From assembly GCF_918797505.1 (NCBI RefSeq), contig NC_092795.1, positions 33,405,131 to 33,469,130 of the forward strand: 64,000 nucleotides of DNA, given 5' to 3'. This stretch comes from Bemisia tabaci (Eukaryota; Arthropoda; Insecta; Hemiptera; Aleyrodidae). Positions 33,165 through 45,330 of the stretch are shown here, in pieces. Under the pieces are notes generated by a model. The model worked only from the letters and a program-made list of their open reading frames with translations, made no database searches and was not told the DNA's origin. The number at the start of each line of letters is the position of its first letter. Position 1 is the stretch's first letter. A program made the translations under genes and the position numbers.

Positions 33165-35740
33165 CTTCTGTACCTTAGAGTCATGAAAATTGGGCTACAT
33201 AAAAGCTTTTCGTTCATTGATGAGTTAAAACCATTAAATACCGTTGATGTTATTGGGTTGCTGCAATGTAAATACGTCATAAGAATGGTAAGTGGTTATC
33301 TAAACGTCTTACCAACATCATTGCTACAAATTTGAGGATAATCTTAGTTTCAAAATTCACAGGCCAAACTGACAAATGCAGGACTTCTGAAGTTAAACGA
33401 CTGATCTCAGACTTGATTACCGTAGCTCAGGAGTGTATGAAAATAACGAGTTACCTTTACATGATCAAAGCAGCTCAAACCGTGATTGATAAAAAAATTT
33501 CTTTTGTGAACAGTGAATTTATCTCATAGATAAAATTCAATTTCTACATCACTGAAACAGTTTGAAACTGCACTTGGACGAGAAACTCATGGAGCAAATG
33601 CAAGGGCTTCTTAAATTTTAAAACTGACTGAGTATTGATGAAATATTGATGGAAGTCTTTGATTGCTCTTTGCACTGCAAAATTTGAAAAGGTTACCTGA
33701 AGTAATTTTATGATGGTTAGTGGAGGGTATGAAAATTTAACTACTCTTTGAGCAACTGTTCGAAAAATATTCCTTTGAAGTACCAAAAGGCCATCATTTT
33801 CACTGCTCAATGACTGGCTGAAACCCATCCTCCCGGAACAGGCTGATATTTCTAACACATCAATGACGATGAAAAATCAAAACTCACTTGGATCAAAAAA
33901 TTACTGAAGTCTCAAATCCTGTCAAAAAGCTACCATCAGAAGGCTGAAAATAGCTGAAGTCAAAAAGCAGGCCACTTTACAAAGGTGATGATAAGCACGG
34001 ATATGATTTAACCTTCCAGAATGCTCTATGCCATTATTGCCATTAAAACCAAACACACAAAATTATCAGTGCCAAGACTTTGACAATTACACTCCTTGCC
34101 ATACTGAACGGTTGTACCGTGCAATCAAAGAGAATCTATGAAACGTGATTGACTACAGAAAAAGATACCTTAGTGTACTAGATCACATTATCCAGTGCTG
34201 CAATTTTTGTGAGGTTGGATAAAAAATCAAAATTTGAGCATTTGACGGAAAACATTCAATGTTTCATAGGATGGGAAAAGAATAAAGGGAAAATAAGTGC
34301 TATGGGGGGGGGGGGTAATACAGATCTGAATTTTTTTTTTGGGGGGGGGGAGGAGGGGCGGGAAGTGAAACCATTGTCATTTTTCAATGTTTTCTCATTT
34401 TAGGAATTTTACATTTTTACAGACTAGCTTCGGAATCCATGTTGTGGATTCAAGGCTCACTTTCTACTTTCTAATAAGAAATAAGTCATTAGCTGTACAG
34501 TAGCGTTAAGTCATTCATTGTAAATGTGTGTTAGGAGTACATATTTTAGAGCTGCCATATTTTTTAAAATTGTATGCTGTTCTAGACACACACAAAATTT
34601 GGTCTCGTATTTCGAGAATTTTCTCATTTACTAAAGCACTGTTTTTGTTAGTATTTATTTCTTGTACACATTTTAAAAAGAGAGATCATTCCAGTTCTTG
34701 TTTTCTAAAACCTGTGGCAGCTCAAATGAAAGGCCTGTAAATAGTTTTTTTTTTTTTAAAAACAAAAGTCTGTACAGAATTATTTAACATTTTTCAATTT
34801 TAGGTCAGTGAAAATAATGTAGTAGGAATTACATTAGTGTGATAATTTCTTCATAGAAAATTTTGGCAGAGTCTTTGCAACGAACTAAAATACTTCGCAG
34901 GAAATTGATTTCAAAACTGACAAATAATACTAAATGTTTTAGTAACATTAGATAAAATATTGAGTAAACTGCGTATAGAGATAGATAATTCCTACAATGT
35001 AAAACGAAGGACATGATTTGAGTAAGATGACACTAAACAGACTTAAATGGAAATTCACTCTTCAAGACTCAGTTCCACAAACTGCATCAATGCAGTGAAA
35101 AAAGCCCTTCCAACATGAAACGTTGAATCGACAAGGCTGTGCTAAATTCATTGTTATATTGAATTTGTTTGTAACTTAAGAGATAATGTAATTTTAAAGA
35201 TGTAAATATGAAAAGTAAGATTAAGGCTGCATACATTTACACGTAATACAGAACTAGGAGGGTTTGAAAAGTGCCATTTGTGGGGAAAATAAATTTAAAA
35301 AAAAAAATCCCACTTTCCTACCAGTGACGACCAAAAAACAACAGACTTTACATTCAATACAATGTAAAATGATGCCCGATTTGGTCATGAAAAGTTCAAC
35401 TTAGTTTCACTTTCATAATTTTTGGTAAATTTCATAAACCTCACCACTACCTCGAGTTGATGTCTTCAGAATATTTCAGTCCAATGCCATTGAATTCAAA
35501 TTACAAATATAAGATGTTATGACACCAGCCATAAAGATGATAAGGGGAAAAATATCTAACTGGAGCCCTTCGTTTTTCTACCACGCAATGGAGTAACGTT
35601 TACTAGTTTGTTGACTTTGTTACCAAGGACTGAACCTTTCATTTTTTAAATTATTGTAATAAGCTGTTTTAAAGTAAGTGTTACCTTCTAATTAATGTAC
35701 AATGTACAGTAAAAAATACAGTTCCTAAACTTCACTGATT
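33165..35740. other. Intergenic DNA between convergent genes
   Basis: AT-rich with a G-run (about 34305-34350). The minus-strand frame at 33544-33858 does not join the RING/B-box gene in a consistent splice phase and is not called. Nothing else recognised. Confidence 0.4.
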
Positions 35741-35743
35741 GCA

Positions 35744-35753
35744 TTTATTTATT
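35744..35753 (-). terminator. Polyadenylation signals of the RING/B-box gene
   Basis: Two overlapping AATAAA hexamers on the minus strand (TTTATTTATT on +), starting about 20 bases after the proposed stop codon. They support the terminal exon call. Confidence 0.5.
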
Positions 35754-35772
35754 ATAAAAATCCAGAATGCGA

Positions 35773-35826
35773 CTACCAGCTCCTACATTTTACGCTGTTA
35801 GAATGAACCGATATTTTTAAAACAAC
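35773..35826 (-). CDS. Terminal exon h of the RING/B-box gene (proposed)
   Basis: The acceptor is TGTTTGTCTACAG; in phase it encodes VVLKISVHSNSVKCRSW and a stop, with AATAAA about 20 bases on. It is the weakest exon of the model. Confidence 0.5.
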   Translation of the reverse strand, partial: VVLKISVHSNSVKCRSW

Positions 35827-38800
35827 CTGTAGACAAACATTCCGGTTGAAATCAGGAGTGCAGTCCTCTTCTTTACCAAAATTTTGAGAAACCCGTTTAC
35901 TTAGATGTTAAAAAGCATTACAAAACCATCTACGAGGAAATATTATAAATCAAAAAATATATAATATCAAAGCTAAGAAAAAATACCCCCATTCCCCTTG
36001 ATGAAAAAAACATCTAACATACCTTTTGTGCACTGTTGATTCTAGCAACAACTTCAATGGCTTTCCTCATAGACTCTTGGAGTAACGGAATCATTTTTTC
36101 ATTCTGCAAAAATACAAAAAAAATGGAGGAAAAGGAACTACTGACAGTCCTTGCAGTGTTTTGAAAGTGAATGTCTGAAAGTTGAAGGGTTCTTCTTGAC
36201 ATAAAACTTAACAAACTCTGATTTAATGATTTCCTTGATGAAATAGCAATCAGTGTTCGAAACTCACAGGCGCCAACGCGCCAAATGTGCCTGAGAAATC
36301 GGTCATGGCGCCTAAAAAATGAAGGCTCTGCGCCAGCGTGGCCCCTAAAAAATCACCCCCCCCCCCCCTAAAAAACCGTAATTTTTCTATAGGGTTGATT
36401 TTTTTTCGAAATTTCCCCCAAGTTACAGCTACTAGTTTTGTAACTTTTCTGTAACTAAAACATCTTGCGTCTAACTTTTCACTGGATGCACTGTGATATG
36501 AGCAAAAAAAGAATTTGGTCCTTAAAAAATCTTCAATGTAAATCATTCATGTAATCTTCATTCCTAAAAATCGAGCTTGATGAGCCACAAAGCTCCTAAA
36601 ACTCAAAGATGAGTTTCCAACACTGATAGCAATTGTCACTGAAATGCCTTAAAAATCCCTGCACTAACAGTATATTTTTTCCCTTCAAAGTAACTTTGTT
36701 GTTGCAAGTTTTGATTAAAAATCAGGATATCTTTGGTCGGAGACAGGAACTTTGATATACTCCATTTTTAATCTTGTTTTGTGATGACACTAATTAAATC
36801 AGCATCATGTGAGAATCTAATTTATGGGAAAAAATTTAGGAATTCCGAGATTATAAATCCGTCAAGTAAAGCCTTGAGGATACATCATAGGCTCAAAGTC
36901 TTGCATGATGTTCAAAACTACAAGTTTAGTGGGATTTTTTTTTTTTTACTTTTTTTTTATTTTTTTTGACCCTTAGTTATGCCTCTAAGAATTTAATTGC
37001 CATTCCTAGAATGAAGGGAGGAAGGATATAACAGAGCATATCTTCAGCCACGTTTGTTGGTTTTCCATAATTTTCGCGTCAATAACAGTGGAAGTCTAAA
37101 CAAAGAGAGTTCCTCATTACAGGACAGTCATGAAAAAGTGTAACCCTGAAACCCATGCATTGATACCTGGGCATGTTTGTACGTTCTCACGCAAGGAATA
37201 AACAAAAAAATTTACCTTGAGAACAAACGCACTTCAAAATTGTCTTTCTTCACAGGCATTTTAGGAACCTTTGCCTCCCCCCCCCCCCCCCCCCCCCCGG
37301 TATTCCTTGCATTAGGAGTGAGATTTGAGTCTGGTCTAAGTTGCTACATTTTGATGTTTCTTGGCATCTTTGATAATTTAAACGCAAAATTTACAAGTTG
37401 TTCATCACTAAAAATAGAACTCACCCTCTGGTTAAGCGCTTCCACTCTGTGTCCGCCATGTGAAAAAATGGCACAGTGAGCGCAAATAGCCTCATCATGA
37501 TCATTGCAATAGAAATCTTTGACTTGGTTATGCTGCTTGCACATAGAGTTGGCTGGTGTTGCAAACTTTTTCACTTGATATCTAGGTTTGGCCTTAGATT
37601 TTGTATGTGTCATATACTGAGGCTGTGTGACATGAATCTGAGAACAAATCATTGCTTTAGACACGGATGCTCTAAAGATGGTGTGATTGGTGGCAGAGTT
37701 AGTGATTGCATGGTTTGTGGCAGCTTCCCAAGAACAAAATTAAGGACTTTTCAATAACTTCCAATGGGTAAAATCAAGGACTTTCAAGGACTCCTAAAGG
37801 TACTTATGACTACTTTCAAAAAAAACTTTGAAGGCTTAAAAGAGTGCATTTAGAAATTAAAAATTACTTTTCCTGTAACCTTATTTCTCAACTTTCTACA
37901 CAAAGAAGAAATTATAAAGAGGAGATTTTTCAAAAATGGCAAATGCTTCGAGAAAAAAAAGAAAATTTTTACAAAGATATTGTGATTATTGCAAGAGCAG
38001 TAGGTAGGTATGCATAAAGAGAAATTGTTAGAGGAAAAATAGTTTTTTTTTTTTCAAAAACAGTGCATTAAACTACAGATGAATTGAGAGCCAGAAACTT
38101 TCTAAACAATTAGTACATACAGTTCTTCAGATGAATTAAGAAAATTATTTTGATTGATAATTTTCGAACATTATAATTGAATGCCAAAACAATACAAAAA
38201 AAGTTGTCAATGTAGTTGTGCCAAATTGAGTAAAGCTGCAGAACCGCCAAAATCATGCCAACACTATAATTGAACGCAAAAATATAACAAAAAAATGTAA
38301 TCAATATGAGCGACTGAATGGATCCAAGAGACCTCATTCGTGCTACGACTCGATAAAGTAAGTTCTTCCAACCGTCACCAAGTGAAAGACATCAAGTCTA
38401 CTTTTCACTTCAAGTTTAAAACTACACAAATGTTACTACTGAACGTAATGATAAAAAAGTATTGCAAAGAATGAAAAAAAAAAGAAGATTATGGAAAAAT
38501 AACCGCAGGGTCATTCCATATAAAACCTACCAGCCATGCAACCGCCCTATTCGGATTTTGCTGATTAATTTTTTCTTGATGAGACCACCAAATAATGAAC
38601 TTCTGCAAAATGTTAGGTCTCAAATCGAAAAACTCACGGAGATATGAATTCATGAAGTTTTAAGCATTTTCAAGAAACCGGCGTTTCGAACTTCCAGGAG
38701 TCGTGTACCTAATATTTTGCAGAAGTTCATTATTTGGTGGTCTCATCAAGAGAACAATTTATCAGCAAAATCCAAGGCGGGTGGTTGCATGGCTGGTGGG

Positions 38801-40039
38801 TTCTTTATGGAATGACCCTGCGGCAAGAACTTGAAATCCGTTCAAAGTGCTGCAGACTTTTCGACTATGCATCTGGCATGTCACAATCAGACAAAAAAAA
38901 TAAGAGAGCTCTGAAACAGACTTATAAAAAAATGGGGAGGCGAGCAAAATAATGGGTCAGCACAAAAATTGCTTATTCACTATGAAACTGAGGTAAAAAC
39001 AGATGTGTTGGGCAAAAATGCAGTAAGCCTGGCGTATTGATTGTAATAAAATAGCACTTTGTGCATACAGGGAGAAAAGAGTTGATTATTTTGAGTTTAT
39101 TGAGGATAAAGAGGATTTTCAAATGGGAGGACCTAAAAAAAAGGGAGGGCTAAGAATGTTTACATTCCTTAAATTTGCTATAAAAACCACAAGAGATTGG
39201 ATAGAAATGAAGCTTGACTCAACCATGAATCTTTGACCTGCTCAAGCATCCAAAAAGGGGCAAAAAGACCCATTTTTGCAGAGGAACTTTACCAATTTTT
39301 TTTGTTTCTTTTTCTTTATTTTAACGATATAAATCCCTGGTTCTTAGATTCATAGCTAGTAACCTTACTTAGTAAATTGAATTGTTTCACTGTTACATCA
39401 GCTGCAGAGTAGTTAACTCATTCTCATTATAACTTGATAGGAATCAATGATAAAGACCAGCTCTAATCACATACTCTCCTAATTTAAACATCAATGCTGA
39501 GTCTTATCAGAACAAAAATTAATATTGAAACAAAAAAGAAGAAAAACAGACTTACCTTCTCAAAACAACTTTTGCAGTAATTCACTTCACATTGGTCACA
39601 TTTAAAAAACGCTGGCGCAGGACAGTCAAAACAGGAATCTAGAAAAAACATAATAATTTACTATAAAAATTCCAGCTGCTTTTCTTCAAGTATAAGTATT
39701 TACGCATTCGTAAACTTATGGCAAAAATCTTTCAAATGGACACTTTACCTATCTTTTACAATATCAAAGCTAGTTGAGGAGGTGCAGGTTTTCTTCGTGT
39801 CAGAGGGAACAATTCGTTGAGATAGAGGCAATTGAAAAGTTGATTTTCATCTTTGACCTAAATATTTAGTTTTTGTTTTAAAGTGAAGCATTAACGTTAC
39901 TTTAGTTACAATGCAGATTTTCGATGCTTGAGGTTGTGCTTTAAATCACTCTGGAGAGGCTCAAGACCTTGTTACGCCTCTTTCCTTGTAAAATTGAATT
40001 ATGCCAACGCTTCCTTACTTTCACAGGAAAACCAACGGA

Positions 40040-40086
<47 letters not shown>

Positions 40087-43000
40087 CACCAAATTTTACA
40101 GTCAATATGAAGAAAATTTAGTGAGATTTTCAAACAGATAGTCTGACACAGTTATCATGACAGTGAAAACTTGGCAACTACCTTGGATACTTTCCCCGAA
40201 ACTAGTAATCGTTGTAACCAATGCCCCATTATTTCATTCAATAAAACCAAAATTTGAGCTAACCAAAAATAATGACTTTCAATTAAAGGAAACTGCATTA
40301 ACACGGATTGTTTGATTATTTCATAGGGCTAACGGTGAATTTTTTTGTGCAAATTAAGATGAGTAAAGACACACATGACTTGAACTTACCCATATCACTA
40401 CTGTTTTGAAAAGTCAATTTGCCTTTTCCTGGTGGACTAATCCATTCATTTATAATATTTGGATAAATTCCTACAATACAAAAAAAAAATCAGTAGCGAT
40501 ATGAATATTGTATATACATATATGTCGCTTTACAGCACTCCCTCGCGCTCTACGACTCCTAACCTCCACTGCTTTCTTTCAAACCACAAATCTTGGGGGA
40601 TTGAGCACCTTAACATTTCCGCTTCAATCCCTTCCCTCCAACCTTTCATTGGGCGCCCTCTGCGTCTTCTCCCAGGAGGAACCCAATCAAGGACCTTCTT
40701 CGGCAACCTGTCTCCTGCCATTCTCTGGACATGACCATACCAAATGAGTTGTTTTGTCAAAATGTCATGCACGATGGTCCGCTTGGCATCCATGATCTCC
40801 CGTACCGTCTCATTCCTGACGCGATTCCTTCTGGAAATACCAGCGGATCTACGCCAGAAGTTCATCTCTGTTGCCTCTAAAGCCTCCCGGGTCCTCTGTT
40901 TCATCGGCCATACTTCACGAATATATACTTCATGAATATTGTACGATATAAAAATTCTAGCCTTCTTGAAAACATTTGGGGGGGGGGGGGATAGAAATCT
41001 CTATCTTTAAGAGTATTCTGAATGGGGCAATGATGATATTTTGATTTATTTGAGTCGGTTCTGTAATAAGTTCTGCATACGATGCAGGAGACCTCTTTTC
41101 TCAGATATTCAAGTTCTCGTGGATACAACTCTGAGCATGGCATTTAAATTGAGCCTGCTTTTAAAAATAAAAAGGGTGAGCGTCATTGAGTGGCAAAGAG
41201 TTACTTACCAAACTTGGGTTCTGAGATGGGAGCTCTCCTCTGGGGATTCATGTTAAAACTAATGTTGCAGTCATCATAGAAATTGCGCAAAGTCCATATA
41301 CCATATAAGTATTTAAAATAAGGAAACTCTTTCCTCATGAAGTCATTATTAAAACCATCTCTGAAAAAGACGAAAAGCGATCAAAATTTTGAAAATAAAA
41401 AATACAGCATTTGAACTCTTTCAGGTGATCTATTGATTATGACAATGAAATTCGAGCAATTCACACATTGTGTGTTGGGAGGGCACTTCTCGGTCGCAGC
41501 GGATCAGAATCTCCGTATGTACCTAGGTGATTCATAATTTGGAGAGGAAACTAGGGGGTGAATTTTCTTAGATATTTGTAAAGAGAATTATAAAATCATG
41601 GGAAGTATTCAATATAGTTTCGAAGAATTATATGTATTTGCTTCTATCTTAATTGATGACATGTCAGCAAAGATTCTGGGACTTCCCGACTGAAAAGTGA
41701 CATTTCTGCACCCAGAACTTCAATTATTCAATTGACAATCTCTCCTGCCAAGTGCATATTTAGGTACAGAGCTATGCTATATTTCCTTGTTAAGAAAGCT
41801 TGCCCACCTACATGGCTTCAACACTTCAAAGTGAAATTAAACTTGGGAATCAGAGTTTCCCTGAATCTCTTACACATTCCAGGTAACATACGACATTCCT
41901 ACTTCAGCTTTCCCGGTTTTTCAGAAGCATATCAAACTAGAGATGAATACAAAGAAATAACTAAGCTATCCTCAGATTCAAAAACTAATTTTTTCTTTGA
42001 GTCAACACATCTTTTTTCAAGTGATCACTGTTGCTTACACTAACCTAGCAGTAGTGGTTGTAGCGCATTTGCTGCACATGACAGTGTTGTTTTTGAGACC
42101 ATTTTTAACACAGACTTCGCATATAGCATGACCACACTTCATAAGAAGAGGATTCCGTGGGGTGAATCCAGGGCGGGGACCTTGAACACAAAGAATAATG
42201 TCAAGAAACACAAAACCTAGGGCTGGAGAAGCACATTTCAGGATCATGAACTGATAATACTTCTAGAACTTACGCATCGTATGATGAGACAAATGTCAAA
42301 GTTTTGTTTAAGTCAACACTAATCAGTGGTAACATCTGAAGCATGTATTAACCTGTTGAGTGGTGCTAATTCGAAGTTGATCAGAGATTGACGTTTGTCT
42401 CAACATACAATGCCCGAGCTCTATTACACAGAGGTATGATGGCAAAAGAAATTTTGAGCTCTTGCTTGAATATTCAATTACCATTTTAATAAATTAAAAC
42501 TCTGTATCAAAATAACATAAAAAGACAGACGTGCACTGGGTGTGCTGCAAGTAAAAATCAAGATAGAGGAAGGTCAATACAACCCACTCCTGAAGCATTT
42601 TACGACCCTTGTGATCAGTGGACTACTAATATAGGAACAAAGCTCACAGCTTGAACAGCAGAAAATTCTGACTAAAGTCTTGGGCTTAGAAACAGAATGA
42701 CAAAGTAAAATATTCAATTCTGTTTGGTATATCCCTGAATGCAGCGTGAATTGATAAAAATGAAAAGCACAGATTATTTAGGTAATCCAATAAAATCAAG
42801 AAGGAGGGGCTGTAAAAATATTGAATTCTGAGTAAGCAATAGCATTAAATGCTAGTTACAGCTCATGACAAAATGAGACTTCAGTGATATTCACTCTTGA
42901 AGCGGCTATTGACCGATGCTCGCAATACCGATATTAGACGGGAGGTAAGTAGGCGTTGCAACACCCCATGCACTTACAGAACACAATGCCCCGATTTCCA

Positions 43001-43240
43001 TTTCTTCATCTTTTCGTTTTCATCTGTAAGGAGGAAACTCCACTGGATAAATTAATCCACCACCAATGTTTCCACAGTTTGACTACAAGTGGCCAGGATT
43101 TGAGCGAAGAAGGGCTCGGAACCCACAACTGACAGGAGTGCAACGAGGTCTGAAAATACTGAGAATAAGTACTTACTTCGAACTATGCTGAAACTCTGTT
43201 TGCAATTGCAACAAGCGTACGGAAATTTATCTTTATTCAT
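35773..43240 (-). CDS. Short RING / B-box1 / B-box2 (TRIM-like) protein
   Basis: Eight exons (43240-43177, 42180-42045, 41237-41209, 40470-40390, 39638-39556, 37637-37425, 36103-36023, 35826-35773) join in consistent phase to 247 codons (246 residues). The order is RING (CCNC near residue 12, CGHAICEVC, then CSKC), a linker, B-box1 (CFDCPAPAFFKCDQC then YCKSC), B-box2 (CKQH, YCNDHDEAICAHC, then H-x2-H) and a short helical stretch NEKMIPLLQESMRKA. RING/B-box proteins are usually E3 ubiquitin ligases, and that role is inferred. It has no long coiled coil and no NHL, SPRY or filamin C-terminal domain, so it is unusually short. I cannot assign an orthologue. It converges with the chitin-binding gene. 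Confidence 0.78.
36023..36103 (-). CDS. Exon g of the RING/B-box gene
   Basis: TATTTTTGCAG acceptor, AAAG|GTATGT donor, 27 codons in phase 0. Encodes NEKMIPLLQESMRKAIEVVA, probably helical and possibly the start of a coiled coil. Confidence 0.75.
37425..37637 (-). CDS. Exon f of the RING/B-box gene (B-box2)
   Basis: TTGTTCTCAG acceptor, AGAGG|GTGAGT donor, 71 codons in phase 0. Carries the zinc-binding pattern CKQH...YCNDHDEAICAHC...H-x2-H of a B-box type 2. Confidence 0.88.
38503..38823. mobile_element. Palindromic MITE, CAGGGTCATTCCATA ends
   Basis: Starts CCGCAGGGTCATTCCATATA, ends TTATGGAATGACCCTGCGG. The arms share ACCAGCCATGCAACC, GATTTTGCTGAT, TTGATGAGACCACCAAATAA and TGAACTTCTGCAAAAT in inverted order. 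About 321 bp, in the intron between exons e and f of the RING/B-box gene. Superfamily not assigned. Confidence 0.85.
39556..39638 (-). CDS. Exon e of the RING/B-box gene (B-box1)
   Basis: TTTTTCTAG acceptor and GAGAAG|GTAAGT donor, 83 nt. Encodes DSCFDCPAPAFFKCDQCEV and NYCKSCFEK, i.e. C-x2-C-x7-C-x2-C-x4-C-x2-C. Confidence 0.85.
40390..40470 (-). CDS. Exon d of the RING/B-box gene
   Basis: TTGTATTGTAG acceptor and a GTAAGT donor, 81 nt, phase 1 at both ends. Encodes IYPNIINEWISPPGKGKLTF, a linker between the RING and B-box1. Confidence 0.7.
40536..40904 (-). mobile_element. Non-LTR retrotransposon (LINE) 3' fragment
   Basis: The minus-strand frame has the C-terminal pattern seen downstream of reverse transcriptase in many arthropod LINEs: FWRRSAGISRRNRVRN, then LIWYGHVQRM, RLPKKVLDWVPPGRRRRGRP and a following W. 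Only about 120 codons remain, so it is a 5'-truncated dead copy. It sits in a RING/B-box gene intron, on the same strand as the gene. Confidence 0.85.
41209..41237 (-). CDS. Micro-exon c of the RING/B-box gene
   Basis: 29 nt, encoding RRAPISEPKF with its neighbours. Phase forces use of the second AG in CCCAGAG; using the first would cause a frameshift into an early stop. The donor is GTAAGT. Confidence 0.6.
42045..42180 (-). CDS. Exon b of the RING/B-box gene (RING core)
   Basis: TGTGTTCAAG acceptor and a GTTAGT donor, 136 nt. Encodes LLMKCGHAICEVCVKNGLKN and MCSKC, the C-x-H-x3-C-x2-C...C-x2-C half of the RING. Confidence 0.88.
43177..43240 (-). CDS. First exon a of the RING/B-box gene
   Basis: ATG at 43240-43238; encodes MNKDKFPYACCNCKQSFSIV, the first RING cysteine pair, with a GTAAGT donor in phase 1 matching exon b. 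Confidence 0.8.
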
Positions 43241-43577
43241 GATGGGGCTGAATAATTCGGAAACGTGAAACCGGCTAACTCGTGGCCAAGTCAGTGCTCT
43301 TCATCGGCAATCTCGTGGCCAACATGGAACGGACATCGGTTACTACGACGGGCAGCTACATAAATGCATACGGAACGTTCAGAATAAAGAAATTTCAGCA
43401 AAAATTCGATGAAAAATAATCGCAACGTAGAAAAGAGACGGGTTGATGATTACGCGAGTCGAGAAGTCGAGAAGAATTGAAGAAACGTGCGGACAAAAAT
43501 TACCTCTTTGTTCTTCTTCTTCTTCCTTGTTTACACAGGTTTGCAACTTTGACCAACATCTGAAAAAAATAAACCAG
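43241..43577. other. Upstream region of the RING/B-box gene
   Basis: No other gene; this is the likely promoter side of the minus-strand gene. No defined promoter element is recognised. Confidence 0.35.
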
Positions 43578-43594
43578 CCTAACCTAACCTAACC
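43578..43594. repeat. Short (CCTAA)n run
   Basis: Three and a half units of CCTAA, the complement of the insect telomere repeat TTAGG, about 340 bases upstream of the RING/B-box start codon. Too short to be telomeric by itself. Confidence 0.6.
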
Positions 43595-44094
43595 GGGTAG
43601 GGAGTTGAATAATTTCTTGCATAATTTTGCTATACTTTGGCGTGAAGGTTAACCCGGAGGAGATCAAATAATTTTTTTTATAGATTTCATTGAAATTTGA
43701 CCATTGATCTGTCTGCCACGACAAACTTGATATACCTAAGACCGATTTTGAATCGTGGTGGAGGTAGAAACTAGTGGGTACGACTGGTGCGAGTAGTACG
43801 CACAGGCGCCAAATTTCAATCCTAGCAATAAGTTAAATTGCTGGGATGATCTTAAAAAATGCACCCTCGTCACAGGAATAATGTAATAATACACCACGTA
43901 CAAAGAATTTTTTGATTATCCGATTACGTACGCCCTCCGATAAGAGTCCATGCTTCCACAATGAAAATATTGTGTGGAAGGAGCAATTTTGTTCGTCGGA
44001 GCCATATGTCACTTTTCACACCTTTTAAAAAATAAGCTAGTAAGGGTAAGGGCATTCTGAAGATGGCTCTTTCCTTTGTACGTTTTGTAATAAA

Positions 44095-44191
44095 GAACTA
44101 CAATTTCTAGCTCATCCTTAAAAACACTCATGTGCATAGGGAAACTAATGGTACATATGTTGTGTCTGGATGGAGCCAGAAATTGTAGTTC
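44095..44191. repeat. Hairpin-forming dispersed repeat
   Basis: GAACTACAATTTCTAGCTC and GAGCCAGAAATTGTAGTTC form the stem of a ~97-base hairpin. A related half (GAACTACTACTTCTGGCTCC then TTGGTTTCCCTCTG) occurs at 57441-57500 inside a wts intron, so it is a dispersed repeat. Confidence 0.6.
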
Positions 44192-44981
44192 TGAATTGAA
44201 AAATTTTAAGATACCTAATGATAATGGCAAAAAATTAAGAGGGCCTTTGCTGGGATTCATCTCAGTTTTTTTTTGGATGATGTAGATACACACTTTCTGC
44301 TGCAAACATTGAATGAATTATTTATTGTGTAGGAACATTGGTAATGAAACAGCAAAATCTTTCATTGGTTTTTTGTTCTCAGACCATGAAGAATTACATC
44401 TATTTTTTTATTATATAAAAGGAAAAATACTTGGGGTTGTTGGTATATCTTCCATCCCCTTCTTCACTTTTTCCAGCCAAACCCTTCAAAAATTGGGATT
44501 AAAATTCGATTACAAAATGTTTGATGCTTTTTCAACTAACCCTCTTTCCAAAAATATTTCAATCTTTGAGGCCCTGAAAGCTTTTAATGTTTTCGCAATG
44601 ACATTTTCTCAATTACAAAAAGAATTGTGCCAAATGTTGAGCGAAAATAACAAGAATATTTCAAAAAATTTGTTACAATATTATTGAAATTTAATGAAAC
44701 AGTTAAGTTACAAAATGCTTCTTGGGTTACTTCTGCAATTTTCTTACTCACTCAAACGCAAAAAACAGCCAGTTCAATCAACTGAGAGTCTCATTGCCAA
44801 TAAAGTACATGAGCTCAAAAGAGCCCATTCTTTGCTTGCCATTCCAAGTTTGACAACCTGACAGTCACGATTGTAACAACTTTGATGAGTTTGATAAATG
44901 GGACTGCCACTTTTAAGAAATGTTTAAACTGTGTGATGCATAAGTTAAGTTAAAATCTGACTAAATCGGTCAAAAGGGATT

Positions 44982-45330
44982 TTATCTTCCAAACAGAAAT
45001 TCTCCCTAACTTTGTAGAAGCGCTTGAACCACGTTTTTCTACAGCTGTAGAATTTTTGTCTTCGAACTTCGCAGGAGTAATTTCTTCTTCTTCAATTTTC
45101 AAGATTTTAGGGTAAAAGTTGCATCATAATTTCCAGATTTTTTTACCTGGTACCGATTTTATCTTCCAAAAAGATATTCTCCCTAACTTTGTAGAAGCGC
45201 TTGAACCACGTTTTTCTACAGCTGTAGAATTTTTGTCTTAGAACTTCGCAGGAGTAATTTCTTCTTCTTCAATTTTCAAGATTTTAGGGTAAAAGTTGCA
45301 TCATAATTTCCAGATTTTTTTACCTGGTAC
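44982..45330 (+). repeat. Tandem duplication, ~175-bp unit
   Basis: The block GATTTTATCTTCCAAA... to ...TTTTTTACCTGGTAC occurs twice with only a few changes, starting at 44982 and 45157. No coding content. Confidence 0.88.

Noticed and set aside
33544..33858. Minus-strand 104-codon frame as the last exon of the RING/B-box gene
   Set aside because: From exon g (phase 0) its acceptor leads to an early stop. The exon at 35826-35773 with AATAAA close by fits better.
37274..37298. Homopolymer runs (C-run here, G-runs near 34310 and 40980, T-run near 40040, A-run near 61970)
   Set aside because: Simple sequence that is error-prone in assemblies; no biological claim is made.
43578..43594. CCTAA run as an interstitial telomere
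   Set aside because: Only three and a half units; such short runs are common in insect genomes.
44313..44687. 124-codon frame
   Set aside because: AT-rich low-complexity composition, no domain and no splice or promoter context.
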